Below, piece by piece: positions 1-12,311 of a stretch of 64,000 nt of DNA; position 1 is the first letter of the stretch, and each line of letters opens with the position of its first letter. Source of the stretch: Paulownia fortunei (taxonomy: Eukaryota; Streptophyta; Magnoliopsida; Lamiales; Paulowniaceae). The stretch is taken from the NCBI GenBank assembly GCA_019321725.1, contig CM033115.1:1426001-1490000 (forward strand), in the 5' to 3' direction. A program made the position numbers and the translations under genes. The notes beneath the pieces are model-generated. The model was not told the origin of the DNA. It did no database searches and saw nothing but the letters and a program-made list of their open reading frames with translations.

Positions 1-634
1 TTGAGTTGGATAAAAAGTACTCAGTGCCATTTGTGTACGTTTTCCCATACCATTGAAGAAGCGACTAATGCTAGAATTTTATACTAGCTTCGACGGAAAG
101 TAAAACTATTTCCACACTGTCCCTTTCTAGATTCTATATAAATTTTAGTATCCCATTTTATTATTCTTAGAAAATAGCTATTTATTTAATAAAATATATA
201 GAAAAATTAATTGTAAAACATCAAACATTTAGGAGAAAATTTGTTCATTCTCTTTTTTTTTTTTTAAATATTAATAGTAATATTTTAATAATTATGGCGT
301 GATTTTATGATAAATTTTCTTAAATTTCTTTCGGACGCAGAAAAAATGAAAAGAAAAGAAAAAACTATTACGCATGTTTATTACTTTTTTGAGCACATAT
401 TTTTATTTAATTTTGACTTTATAAATTAATTTTTTTAAGTTTTAAAAATTAAAAATTCATTATTTAGATATTTTTAATAATTATAAAAATCCAGATTCTA
501 AGTTTAACTATCACTCCACCCTCCACACAAAATTCCAAGAACTTGTCATTTATCTTTTTCTTTTCTTTTCCCCTTTTATTAACTTCTCTTTATAACCCAC
601 ATTTCCCTTTTTATAAAAAAAGAAAAAGAAAATA
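1..634. other. AT-rich intergenic sequence
   Basis: No reading frame of note on either strand. The stretch is AT-rich with poly-A and poly-T tracts. A short TATAAAA-like stretch lies near 610-617, just before the GC-rich island that follows, but nothing else marks it as a promoter. Confidence 0.6.
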
Positions 635-815
635 AGTGGTGGAGTTAGCCGAGCGGAGCCGAGCCTATTAGCCGCCAATACCGAAGGCTATAATAAGTAA
701 AGAGCTGCATCACCAGGGGTAGAAAAGGGCAAGCAGTCGGTGGGAAGCGATAAGGATGATGATGGAAGCTGATTAACGGCCAGGATTGTCCGTTAGCCTG
801 TCAGTGAGTAAACAA
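635..815 (+). other. GC-rich structured island, possible non-coding RNA
   Basis: About 180 bases clearly richer in G and C than the several kilobases on either side. The motif GAGCCGAGC and variants recur around 650-665. TAGCC at 646-650 can pair with GGCTA at 686-690. TAACGG at 774-779 pairs exactly with CCGTTA at 790-795 around a 10-base loop. ATAATA (690-695) lies between the two potential hairpins and an ACA lies at 812-814, which loosely resembles the layout of an H/ACA small nucleolar RNA. No sizeable open frame is present. The RNA reading is inference; the island could equally be a remnant of a gene or promoter. Confidence 0.25.
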
Positions 816-2470
816 ATGGATTACTTTAGTTCCATCAATAATTATTATTATTTTTTTTCAAAAAAGCCTCTTATGCTATACAAATAAATTGCTTACGAAT
901 TTCTACATTAAACCCGTGACTTCTTATAAATTATTATGATCTAAATTAATTGGGACATTATTGAAAAAAATTAGAGTTTGTGAAATTAGGTTTATTAAAT
1001 ATTATGAAATGTCCAAAATGTCCTAAAACGATAATTTCTTTTAAAAATACTCTTATCACTTGCATTCCACTTTTCAACCATTATCTTTAGGATTAAAACA
1101 TAAAAATACCCAAAAAATTTATATCTCTCTCTCTCTTTTTTTTTAATTCTTATCTAAATCTTGGTATTAATTCAAATACGATAATTTAAAGTTGGACAGA
1201 GAATACTAAAATTTGTACAATGATATTTGTGCATGTAGTAACAAGAGGTGAAATTTTTTAACACCCAATTTACTACCATAAATTTGGGATTCGAAAATTA
1301 TTCTTTAGCACTTAATATTCATAAAAGTATTATCTACTATAATTTGAAAAAAATTCAATAAAATTTCATTTACATAATAAAATTTATTATTAAAATTCAC
1401 AATTAATTTGAGAAAATATTGATACAATATTTCTAAATATTTTATAAAATAAAGCCTTCATATGTGAAGATTATTAATAAAAGTTAACTTATATATGTGT
1501 TGAAAAAATTAAAAAAATAACTTAGTATAATATATTTTTATTACAATAGGCATAACATTAAGAGCAAAATTGTGATTTTAATAAACAATTTGAAAAATTT
1601 TCTCATGTTACTATTTAAAAAAAATATAAACAAAATTTTAATATTTTATAAAAATATAGTATTTTATTTAAATTATTTTGAAAAATTTATTATTGCCGAC
1701 TTAGAATAACACACTCAATTTAGTACAACGTTAATAAAAGTGTTGTGAATAAATTTATGCGGGTGTTAATAACCTTCGCGGGCATAACGCAATGGTATGA
1801 TATAAGGAGAAAAAATACAAAAATTATGAATTCGAATTCATTTGATAGCAAGAGTTTTGTGTGTCTATTTTTGTCCCTTTAAGGATTTTGTCCATATTTA
1901 AAATAGGTTTAAAAGGAAAAAATAATTTGTGCGAAAATCAGACTCGACTATTGAAAAGCTCGATTATCAAATTTACCTGAAAGCTGAACAACTATTTTCG
2001 CCCCTCCAAAGATCCTGTCTGCTCTTAAGGTGTGTTTAAGAAAAATACGAAAGTCAGATTCGAGTGTTTAGAAGCTCAACTATTAAAGGTGAATTAGCGA
2101 AAGACAAATTTCAGGATTACAGGATTAGTCCAAGCAATCTGATGTCGGCTATAAAAATAAAAATAAAAATAAAAGGGTGTGATGAGGAGGGTATGAGGTC
2201 ACGTGCTTGGGGTGGTGCCAAATGCATTCCGGCCATTTTTGTCAGTGGGAAAGAGGGCATTGCCCAAACATCACCTGCATGTTTCTTGTGAATTATGGTC
2301 AAAGTCAAAAACCCTTTTCTGTCTTTTTCCCCCCAACTCCACTCAATTTTGTTGATTATTAGATAGAAATAAAAAAACAAATAGTATTCACATTGATCTC
2401 ATTCATTTGACTCTTCCAAAATTCTGAATTTAAATTATTGGTTAGTGGAGTCATGTCACATTTTGGGGCC
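816..2470. other. AT-rich intergenic sequence
   Basis: Mostly AT-rich with no supported gene. A less AT-rich patch at about 2170-2290 contains a TCACGTG G-box-like site, but the short frames over it on both strands look like chance. Confidence 0.55.
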
Positions 2471-2973
2471 CAAAAAAATATATCTTTGAGATAAGTGGAA
2501 TAAGATTTTCACTAATTTATTGTGAGTGGATTTTCACTATGTAAAATGGAAATCAAGATTTATAGGAAGTGATTGTTTATGAAATAAATTTAAAAAAATC
2601 ATTTTAGGATATATTTTTTTATCAATATGTATTTGTTTGTGGGTGCTCCTGAAATTATTTTAACAATATATTTTTTCACTTTTTAAAAAAACATATGCAC
2701 ATTCATATAGTTTTTCACCAAAAAAAAAATATATCTTTGAGATAAGTGGAATAAGATTTTCACTAATTTATTGTGAGTGGATTTTCACTATGTAAAATGG
2801 AAATCAAGATTTATAGGAAGTGATTGTTTATGAAATAAATTTAAAAAAATCATTTTAGGATATATTTTTTTATCAATATGTATTTGTTTGTGGGTGCTCC
2901 TGAAATTATTTTAACAATATATTTTTTCACTTTTTAAAAAAAATATATGCATATTCATATACTTTTTCACCAA
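2471..2973. repeat. Two-copy tandem duplication, 251-bp unit
   Basis: The sequence from about 2471 is repeated nearly perfectly with a period of 251 bases: TATCTTTGAG occurs at 2481 and again at 2732. The copies differ at only a few sites, for example near the ends in the stretch before TTTTTCACC. Both copies end in a run of A. The high identity points to a recent duplication. There is no coding potential. Confidence 0.9.
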
Positions 2974-4543
2974 AAAAAAAATATATATCATATTAATTAT
3001 AATTATTATATTTTTATCTATTATTTATTTTTTTATTTTAAAAATATTTATCTACATTTCAAACACATTTAAAAAAAAAAGAGACATATTAGATCATCTG
3101 TAATCATTTTATTTTTATTTCTCATCCAAACACACGAAAAATTGTTTTCATTTATCTAAAACTATTTTATCTTATCTTTTTTTTTCAAAAATAAAATGCC
3201 AAGCAATAACTCCCGTAAATTTCCAATGCAACAAATATCCAAACCAGGTTTTATTTGTTGTGCGATTAGTTTATATTACTTCCATCAGAAAATTATAGAT
3301 TCAATAGTGTTGAATGAATAGCTTAACTAGCTTTCGAAGAGCAATAATAAATAATTTAGTTAATTTTTACGGATTAATTAAGACAATATAGAATACTATA
3401 ACAAATATTGCTCTTGAAATTTTAGTAATATTAAAATTATAAAAAAAATAATATGGCTTCATTCTGTAGCAAAGAAAAAAATAATAATTTTGGAATAGAT
3501 GAAATAATTTATTGGGAAACACCTTACAAATACAATCTTGTTAGTTATGGATTTGGATTTGAATAATCTGAAGAGGGTTAAAAAATTAATTAATTCTTTT
3601 TTATTTATTATTTTTAGATCGTTGGTAAATCATAATGTGAATGAGATTGAAATTAATTTGATCATTATAAATGGTAAAATTTGGCTCATCATTAATATCA
3701 ATGATCTAACAGTAGAAATTTCCTCGGGCTAATATAGGCCTCGTTTGTTTTTTATTTCAGTGACAATATTTTTATTTTTTATTATTTTAAATATATAAAT
3801 CATGTTTGTTTTACTTAATTTCATTAAAAATAATTTATTTTATTTTTTTATTTTTTCACTTAAAACACGTTTCAACCTTATTTTCTTCATTTTTAAATTT
3901 ATTCTTACGAGTATCAATCAATCATTCATTTTTAATCAACTCATTTATCTCCAACCCTATATAATGAAATCCACAGATACACACTAACACTCTCATTAAT
4001 ATATTTTTAATACTATCTACATTAATAATATATGATCCACAACTGTCAATTAACTCTATTTAACATATTTTTTTTACAAATTACATGATAAACCACCTAA
4101 AATTTATTCTATTAAAATATCAAACTCACGTTCATTTATTATGGATCATACCACCGCTAAATCATTTAATATTATATGCATTTAATTTAAAAATAATTCT
4201 ATTTAAAATAATAAATCAAATATAATTTCATACTTAATCTTATAAATTTTTTATCTAAAATTAATTATTTAAAAATATTTTTAATTTTATATAAAAATCA
4301 ATAAAATTCTATTAAAAATACCGTTGTTTTTCATAAGGACACAAGAAAAACCCTACCTATGAAATTGATAACACAGCACTAAAGATTTAGGGCAACAGTT
4401 GTTTTTCTCTGTATAGCACTTCATGTTGTTAGTGATTTCTCTTCATGTTGTTTGTAGTATGATGTTTGGGGACACACCTAGGATTTGACACCTCACTAAA
4501 ATATGTCAATTCTCCTTTTTCTGGTCCTCCATTTCTTTAACAG

Positions 4544-4572
4544 TCAAAACCTAATAAAAGATTAGGTTTTGA
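4544..4572. repeat. Perfect 12-bp inverted repeat with 5-base loop
   Basis: TCAAAACCTAAT (4544-4555) is followed by AAAAG and then its exact reverse complement (4561-4572). It could form a small hairpin. No gene context explains it. Confidence 0.8.
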
Positions 4573-4871
4573 TTAAGACAATCACCAAATCTACCTTTAC
4601 AATGCAAGAAACTCACCACGGAAACGTGATCAAGGTGCTGTATTGAAGCCTTTGTCATATGAAAATCAGAGTGGTGTCTGTAGGAATGGCAGCTGGGCTA
4701 GTTTTGGAAGAATTTAATTAAATTTAAAATTTATTTTGTTAAAAATTTTTTAAAATTTGGATTCGAATCAGTTTTAAATGGTAAACCCACTAAACATGTT
4801 GTATTTTTTAAATAAATTAAATAATATTTTATTAAAAAAATAGTATACTAAATTTTTTAAAAAATATCACC

Positions 4872-4904
<33 letters not shown>
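4872..4904. repeat. Compound (CA)n(TA)n microsatellite
   Basis: About ten CA units run directly into about six AT units. Confidence 0.9.
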
Positions 4905-6403
4905 GCATAATATATTAGTTCGGAGTGAGATTGGCTTGAAAATGAAGACTTAAAAGACCTGTGTTGAATTCACTTGTAATAATAAAAATTCGTTCCAAAT
5001 ATAATGGGTCTTGAGCGAGGGGTTTAAATCCGTACCAATGATATCCCTAATTCTATAAACTTGTTATGGGAAATAATTTAATTAAATTTATAAGTGAGTA
5101 TGTTGGTACAATGATTTTTTTTTTAATAATTTAAATTAATTATTTTTATGAAACAAATAAATAAAATAGTTGTCGGTAAAATTTATTGTAATGAAATTTT
5201 CTCCAAATTGCACCATCCAAAATATAATTGAATTATTAGAGCCGACTTGGAAGGTACAATAAATATGAGAAGTCGGACTTCCTAAATTGGCGGATTTGAA
5301 TGTGAATTGGTAGTGGTCCTAATTATTGGAGTCCGATTCTAATGTCCTAAAATGACTTATGGAGAACAATTTGGACCAATTTATTTCAATTGGGATCATT
5401 GTATTGTACCATATTTGATTGTGAAAAACAACCACTTGAGTTTGACTATTTTAATGAAATGGACAAATGAGAAGCATGTGCAAGCAAAATCTATTGTCCT
5501 AATCAAATAGATTTTGATTAAATGATAAAAGTTAAGGCTCGTGTTCAAAAAAATTTAGATTTAAGTATAAAAATAGATCGACTTCAAAATCGAATTTGCT
5601 CCGAACTCGTTTTGCTTGTGGCTGATTTTTGAATTTGTAAATGAATTTGGGGCGAATGTTGATTTTTTACTTTTAAATAGCCCCTCCCCATTTAATTATT
5701 TATTTTAATTTATATATATTTATATAATATTATCTTTTTAAAAATATATTTTTTAAATTATTTTAGTGTTGTTATTTTTTAAAAAAAATATATTTTTTAT
5801 ATTTTTAAAATTGTAAAAGTAGGTTTATCAAGTCTAGCGGATTAAATTTGGATATGTGGGTATTGGCGGGTTTGGTTTTGAGTGCGAATTCGAGTCATTA
5901 AAAATCATGATGGGACGAATTTCAAATTTTGACAAATTCACCCGTTGTCATTCTAGGTTAAACTCCATCTAATGCTACTTAAATAATAACTTATTCTATT
6001 AGTATTTGATATCTTAATATTATGAGCGGTTTAATTTTTATATTTAATGAATTTAAAATTTTGATGTAATAATTGATATGTATTCAACCGTTTATCTAAA
6101 AATATATATATATTACTTCAAAATCTCTCCGTCCCATGAGCTCAAAACGTGACACTTATTTAAAATGTTTCGTGTTCAACTTGTCCAAAACAAGACCAAT
6201 TTGTTAACTTTTGACATAATTAGATTATACTGAGTTATACCTCAATTGTCTTTCACAAAAAATGACTGACTTAACTTCAATTAAATAAAAATAAAAAATC
6301 AAAGTGTGATCAAATTGGATTTGAATTGTGTGAACCTCTAGAGAGCATGAACAACGAGGATAAATGTCTCATCCGCACAAAAATATCCAACTCTTTGCAT
6401 GTG

Positions 6404-6408
<5 letters not shown>

Positions 6409-6441
<33 letters not shown>
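6409..6441. repeat. (TA)n microsatellite
   Basis: About 16 uninterrupted TA units. Confidence 0.9.
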
Positions 6442-6444
<3 letters not shown>

Positions 6445-8670
6445 GAAATGGACAAGAACCATTGCTGATTTCATGTGACTGACCAATCATTTTGACGTGC
6501 AATATCCTAATAAAATTTACGTGAATTCATATGGGTTTTCTTTAAAAAATAAATAAATTGTGGGCCATTAACAAAAAATAAAAATAAAAAATCAGTAGAA
6601 TGTATTTTTTATTCTTTTTGGAAGTATGATTTTTTTTACCAAAAAAATTCGACATTTTATTTTATATGAAATATTAATAATAAATAGAAAGCACATTAGG
6701 TTATTTAAATCGAAACTTATGATTTGGGCCTGGGCCATGGTTACAGACTGGGTTAAACTATAATGGGCACACAGCCAGCCCAGTTGTTGTTTAATTGGGC
6801 CACATATGGATGCTTAATATCATTTTCGAATTCATCCACAAAAAATTCCTTAAATAATTTCAGGCCACAGTTGTTCAATTCGCTACCAAAAACAAAAATT
6901 AAAAAATTCGTAATATTTATTGGCGTAAAGTAATTCAAGAAATTAATAATCATATTATAGTTCGATGATAAAAAATAATCGATAGTTTACTAATTATATA
7001 TAATTTAACAAATTTTAGTAGTACCAAGTCATGAACATTAAACTTATGTACCTTAATGACAAAAGAGTATAGAAAAAGTATCTTCCATTGCTACTTATGT
7101 TCAAGTGAAGAATCTCAAATGAAATTTTCTCCAATTAACACTGATTATTTTTCATGCACCTCAAATGGGCTGTTTATATGAGCACTTAGTTGAAATGGCT
7201 TTGGACTAGGTCCAAGCCCATAGGGCTTGGGCTCTTCCTTAAAAATGTGAGGCTATGGTATTAAAGATGTCTTGTTGTAATATTTTATTTTCATTTTAAT
7301 AATTATTTTAACCGCTTTGATGGTAATTTTTTATGAGAAGTAAATTTTTTTAACCTTCAAGTAATTTTTTATTTTTATTTTTATGACAAGGATATTAATT
7401 TTCAGATAATCTGAATTCATGACTACTTAGATCGTAGGATAGTTGCTTTGCCTGATCTAAGAATTGTGAGTTAGTGTAGGTACAATCCTCCGTCCCACTT
7501 TTATATTCCTATTTTAACCCGATACATAATTTTAAATAAAAAATTTAAAAATAAAAATTCTATGTATTTTTATACTATTGTTCTTAAAGTAATAATTGAG
7601 AATTAGTGATATCGTATTATAACTTTAAATAAGTAGATATTTTTAGAAAGTAGAGTGACAATTTTTTTTTTTACTTAGATATTACGTGTGAAATAAATCG
7701 GTTTCTTGCCTTTCAATCTAATTTGTCCCTGATTTGTGATTCTTGTAGCATCATACTTGGACATTGGTATTAATTTGGACTCCTTATTACATTATTTATT
7801 TGTTTAGTGAACAAGACGCACTTGAGTCGGACTACCAAAACCAAGTTGTCTTTCCCATAAGCAACTGCTTAAAATAGGTACTACAAATAGTTTGACCTAA
7901 ACGAAAGCACCATTTTTGGGAAAGAATTTTAGGACAAATATTTAGTCAAAATGGCCAAATCGAACAAAGTCACTCCTAGCTAATCAAATGTTGAATCACA
8001 ATTAGCCACTAGCTATCTTTCTTGTAGATGAGCTGATTCACATCCTACAAATCACCCAAACTACACACAAATGGCCTCAAAGTAAATTAAAATGAACAAA
8101 ACATGATTATTTTAAATGGTCGAAATCTCTAACAGATACGAGAATATCGTAAAAGTTGTATTTATCTTACATTGTTAATTTATTGAATTTTTATAGTGTA
8201 TATATATAGATTGGACAGCTGTTTCTTTAAATTGGCTTTTTCAGAATGAGTTGTGCCTAAATCATTTATTATTGTATTAGAGCACCAGATATGCAAGCGA
8301 TTGTGGGTTTGAAATTGACCTATTTGTATGACACGTTAGGTGTGAGGGTTGGTGTTAGAAGTTGGATTTTTCTACATCGTCAAATTATTGGGCTGATAGA
8401 GTGTATATATATGGATTGAGCACACCCTCATCTTGAGCTAGCTTTCGAATATAAATTTTATCCAAATTCATTTATCAATTATATGCACAAAAACGGGTCA
8501 ATTGAGTTTGAAAAGTGATTTTATTATATTAGTTGATGTACGTGAATTTCATTATATGAACAAATATACTTATCTTAGACCACAATTCCCTTAATTTTGA
8601 ATATAGCATCTTTGCTATATTACACTTTGGATTTTAAAGGATAAAATTTTTATAAGGCTGTCAATTAATT

Positions 8671-8885
8671 TGGGTTTACTTGAAGCTCGATTATTCGATC
8701 TATTTATATTTGAGCTAAATTTAATAATACGAGCAATATTGAATTGTATTTGAATTTATGAATTGAGTTTGATTGAATTGGGTTTACTTGAAACTCGATT
8801 ATTCGATCTACTTATATTTGAGCTAAATTTAATATAATATGAGCAATATTGAGTAGTCCTTGAATTTATGAATTGAGTTTGAACC
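8671..8885. repeat. Two-copy tandem repeat, about 108-bp unit
   Basis: TGGGTTTACTTGAA occurs at 8671 and again at 8779, and the following hundred bases align with scattered substitutions and small indels. This is an older duplication than the one at 2471. It is AT-rich and non-coding. Confidence 0.8.
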
Positions 8886-9048
8886 TTATTAAACTTAATT
8901 TATAAAGCTCAAATTATTCACAATTTAAATATTTTCTTGTCATATAACTTTATTATTTGAAAAGCTAATTAAGATACAATAATAATAGTTAAAATAATAA
9001 TAATATAATAAAATTTATAATAAAAAATTATGTCAGTGTGTAATTTTC

Positions 9049-9260
9049 ATGACTCATCCCTCCTTAATGAAAAGATCTCCAAGAATTTCGCTTTTTTCTT
9101 GTCACTCCACCCAAGATGACTTCGTCATAGGAAAAAACAAAATAATCAAACAGACCATAGCAACGTGGCGGAATCTCATTAACCACCTGTTAAATCCAGG
9201 ATACAGCACGCCACACTGGATGACTTCCCCCTTCTTCCCTCCCTAGTTATGACCTCCACT
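9049..9260 (+). other. Isolated GC-richer patch in AT-rich DNA
   Basis: Around 200 bases of mixed composition inside very AT-rich sequence. It contains CAACGTGGCG, which holds the ACGTGGC core typical of plant ABRE/G-box elements, and a 65-codon frame from 9049 that I do not recognise. It may be a leftover of a gene or promoter. Nothing downstream looks like a gene driven from it. Confidence 0.25.
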
Positions 9261-9686
9261 TCCGGATTAGGTAGGCCAAAAGTCCAAATTCCTATCTAAT
9301 GTGGTAGAAATTTGTCTTTTGTCAATTCTTCAAAATTCTTCTTTAAGTTAGAGATTGCTAAAGTTGATTGAATGGGCACACCTATAACACAGATTGATAA
9401 ATCTTAAATTAAAATTTTAATTTATATCGAAATTAAATTAAAAAATTTAATTTGATATATAATTTTTAATTTTTGATTTGATTTGATTTTTTTGGTTCGA
9501 TTAATTGTATCGGCATCAAAATTAATATTTTTTATATTTGTATTTTATTTAATTTTTGCTTTCTAACTTAAACTTTAAGTCTTTGGCTTTTTTATTTATT
9601 TTTCTTCTACCTTCATATTTCTAGTACTTATTTAAAGATTATTTTGCAAGCGTGTAAATGACACATTTGTTTACTTAAGTATATGA

Positions 9687-10157
9687 AGATGGTGTTTGGC
9701 AAAGTTTATCGATTCTTTAAAATATTTTATAAGACGTTTGGTTTTTAAGATTTTTTAAAATATTTAATAATTTTTTTTTTAAAAAGTTTATAAGTTCTCA
9801 AAATAATATCAAAATAAGATGTAATGATTCTGTAAGCTGTTTTTTAAAAAAGTATTTTTTTTAATTTTAGCAGTTCTAATTATAAAATTATCATTACTAA
9901 TATTTTAAATCTTATTTTATTTAATTACTTGAATAATTTATTTTTAAAATAAAATTTAATATTTTATAAAATTAGTGAAACTTAATTGAATTAAAATAAA
10001 TATACAGTTGAAAAAGAAGAGGAAAAAAAATGATATATAAAAGTTGTTTTACATAGTATACCGAATTAATTGCAAATCATTATAGATGTTAACACGGATG
10101 TATAACTGATTTTCTAAACATGCTTTATATTGTATAAATGTTGAGCCAAACATTAAA
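9687..10157. mobile_element. Possible MITE with GTTTGG ends
   Basis: The left end starts around GGTGTTTGGCAAA (9689 on) and the right end finishes around GAGCCAAACATT (about 10143-10154), so GTTTGGC faces its inverted copy about 460 bases away. The interior is AT-rich with a TAAGCTGTTTTTTAAAAAA-like motif often seen in hAT-type plant MITEs. The terminal match is short and I could not define target-site duplications. Confidence 0.3.
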
Positions 10158-10230
10158 AATAAGAATTACATTGTCCTTAATATTTTTACAATTAATTTTT
10201 TTTTTAAATAGTTAACTAAATAATTGAATC

Positions 10231-10392
10231 GAAAGAAAATTTGATTATAATTGAATCGATTAATTTAATTTAATTTTTATTTATGATTTTGATTCAATTT
10301 TATTATATTTGAAAGAAAATTTGATTATAATTGAATCGATTAATTTGATTTGATTTTTATTTATAATTTTGGTTCAATTTTATTCGATTTTA
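10231..10392. repeat. Two-copy tandem repeat, 80-bp unit
   Basis: GAAAGAAAATTTGATT begins at 10231 and again at 10311, and the units align closely throughout with a few substitutions. AT-rich and non-coding. Confidence 0.85.
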
Positions 10393-11182
10393 TTTGATAA
10401 AAAGTCCCATCTCACCTTCACTTGATGGAATGTTTATAGTTGAGTTGGAGGGTAACACAGTGTTGTACTACATTTTTTATAAGTGTAGAATGTCTTAAAA
10501 ACCTTGTACTACACAATTAGTACATCTATACTACATCAATGATTTAGGGGTGAAGTAGTAATATGCTAAATTCTTTGACCATTCTGCCCTTTAATGTTCT
10601 ATTTTTGTTTTTGAAGAGTTAGTTTCCTAAATTACCCCTATAGTTGATTTTATGCCAATCACTACCCATAAAAACAAAAATAATAAAAAATTTAAACATA
10701 CAGAACTAGTCCCCAATATAATTTTCAAGAGTTAATTTCGCTTTATCCTTTAAATTATTATGGTTTTTCACCTTACGTTCAAAAATAAGAAAGATATTTG
10801 TTTTAGATATATTTTTTTTAAATTTCTAAAGTTGCTTTTATTGAAGAAAAGACTTTCTAATAACGATGAGTGTAAAATTTTATAAAATAAAATAATATTT
10901 TTATAATTGGGTGGATAATTAAATCAATTTTTCTATCGATTAGTGGTTCAATCGATCGAACTGGTCTAATAAAAATTAATTATATTTTTTTATTATATTA
11001 TGTAAAATGATAATATAATAAATTAATTATCTTATAATATATTTTAAATATAAAAAAAGTAACTACTTAAAAAAATATTTAACAAAATACAAAATCTAAA
11101 TAATCACGTAAATATAACAAAATATCAAATTTAAATTTTTTAAAAAAAAAATCAGTCAAACCGATTTTAACCGATCAAATCG

Positions 11183-11310
11183 AAAATTCTATTTTATATA
11201 GATAATCAGATCGGACCTACATCTGGTTCTCGATTGAACCAATTCAAAAATTCTATTTTATATAGCTAATCAGATCGAACTGACATTCAATTATCGATTG
11301 AATTAATTGA
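11183..11310. repeat. Degenerate tandem repeat, about 64-bp unit
   Basis: TTCTATTTTATATAG followed by TAATCAGATCG occurs near 11187 and again near 11251, followed by diverged GATTGAA-containing tails. Two imperfect copies. Confidence 0.7.
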
Positions 11311-12167
11311 ATCAATTAATCCGACCTAATTTTAAAAACATGGCAAAAAAGTGTTTGAAAAAACAAACTATCTCAAATTGTGAAAGGGCTCCAAAAGAGT
11401 AAGTTGATAAGGCCAACTAGATCAAGTTTGGAGTTGATTAAAAATTGAAAAAAATTCAGCATATTATGAGAATACTATTCATTTTTTTTTATAAAATTAC
11501 AAAAATATGCAAAAAAAATAACGGGAAAAAGAATAGATTGCATGTATATTTTTAGCATGTACATAAATAGGTTTAGATTCTTCTTATACATTCTTGTTAA
11601 TTGGTTTATCATTAATATGATAACAACTAGCCAATAATTTAACAATTAAAATAATTATATATAGATATAAAGACCTAAATTAAATAAATTTTGCAGTAGT
11701 TTTATAGAAATATAAGAGATTGCTGAGGGAATGAAAAATTTTTGGCTGCCAAAAATTAAGAAAAAAAGGTTTTTTTTTTCCATCAAGATGTTGGAGAATT
11801 TCAAAATTATCCTTTATTTGATTTTCCATTAAGTTGAAAATGAATTTTTTTTAGTTTGTGGAAATATATGAAAATTTTTATAGGAACTGAAAGAAATTCG
11901 TAGTAGTAAATTTCTTGATTTTGAGGGATAAATGTGTAAATATGTGTTAATTCAAGGAGGTCAATGCCCATGCTAATTTCAAGTGGATAAGATTTTTATT
12001 GTAAATTTTATTATATTTTTTAAAATTTTAAAATATAATTAATATAATATAAGATTTTTTATAAAAAAATATATAATAAAAAATCTTATCCGAATTTTAA
12101 GAAACAACAAGATAAAATAAAATTAGAAATTCTCTTTTAAACTGACAAAATATCCCTTCTTTCTTTC
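11311..12167. other. AT-rich sequence upstream of the AILP1-like gene
   Basis: No open frame or repeat of note. Base composition rises only near 12,160, where the promoter of the next gene begins. Confidence 0.5.
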
Positions 12168-12174
12168 TATAAAA
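12168..12174 (+). promoter_or_regulatory. Probable TATA box of the AILP1-like gene
   Basis: TATAAAA lies 138 bases before the start codon. It is followed by a C-rich and CT-rich leader (around 12185-12225) and a GA run just before the ATG, as is common for plant promoters and leaders. The transcription start is inferred at about 12,200. Confidence 0.55.
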
Positions 12175-12311
12175 CCAAAACGGCACACCCCACCTTTCCC
12201 CTCCATTGTTTCTCTCTCATTTACTTATAGAGCAACACAGAGAGAATTCTAATTTCTATACATGCATATTTTGTGTGTGTATATATAGCTTAGAGAGAGA
12301 GAGAGAAGAGG

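Larger units (their letters stand above)
2974..8670. other. AT-rich intergenic sequence, no gene seen
   Basis: Long AT-rich stretch with many stops in all frames. It holds a dinucleotide microsatellite near 4872, a TA microsatellite near 6409, a perfect small hairpin at 4544-4572 and a less AT-rich patch at about 4340-4700. Sequences near 3095-3210 and 3734-4335 have the flavour of degenerate MITE ends, but I could not establish paired terminal repeats. No tRNA or conserved protein was recognised. Confidence 0.5.

Noticed and set aside
588..620. CCCACAT followed by a TATA-like box, resembling a plant snRNA promoter upstream of the GC-rich island
   Set aside because: The spacing between the two motifs is about ten bases, far shorter than the roughly 23-34 required in snRNA and U6 promoters.
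2117..2380. Overlapping frames on both strands near 2064-2380
   Set aside because: No domain, no conserved motif and extreme composition at one end; it looks like chance.
3734..4335. Possible MITE starting GGCCTCGTTTG
   Set aside because: The presumed right end pairs only weakly with the left in AT-rich sequence, so paired terminal repeats could not be shown.
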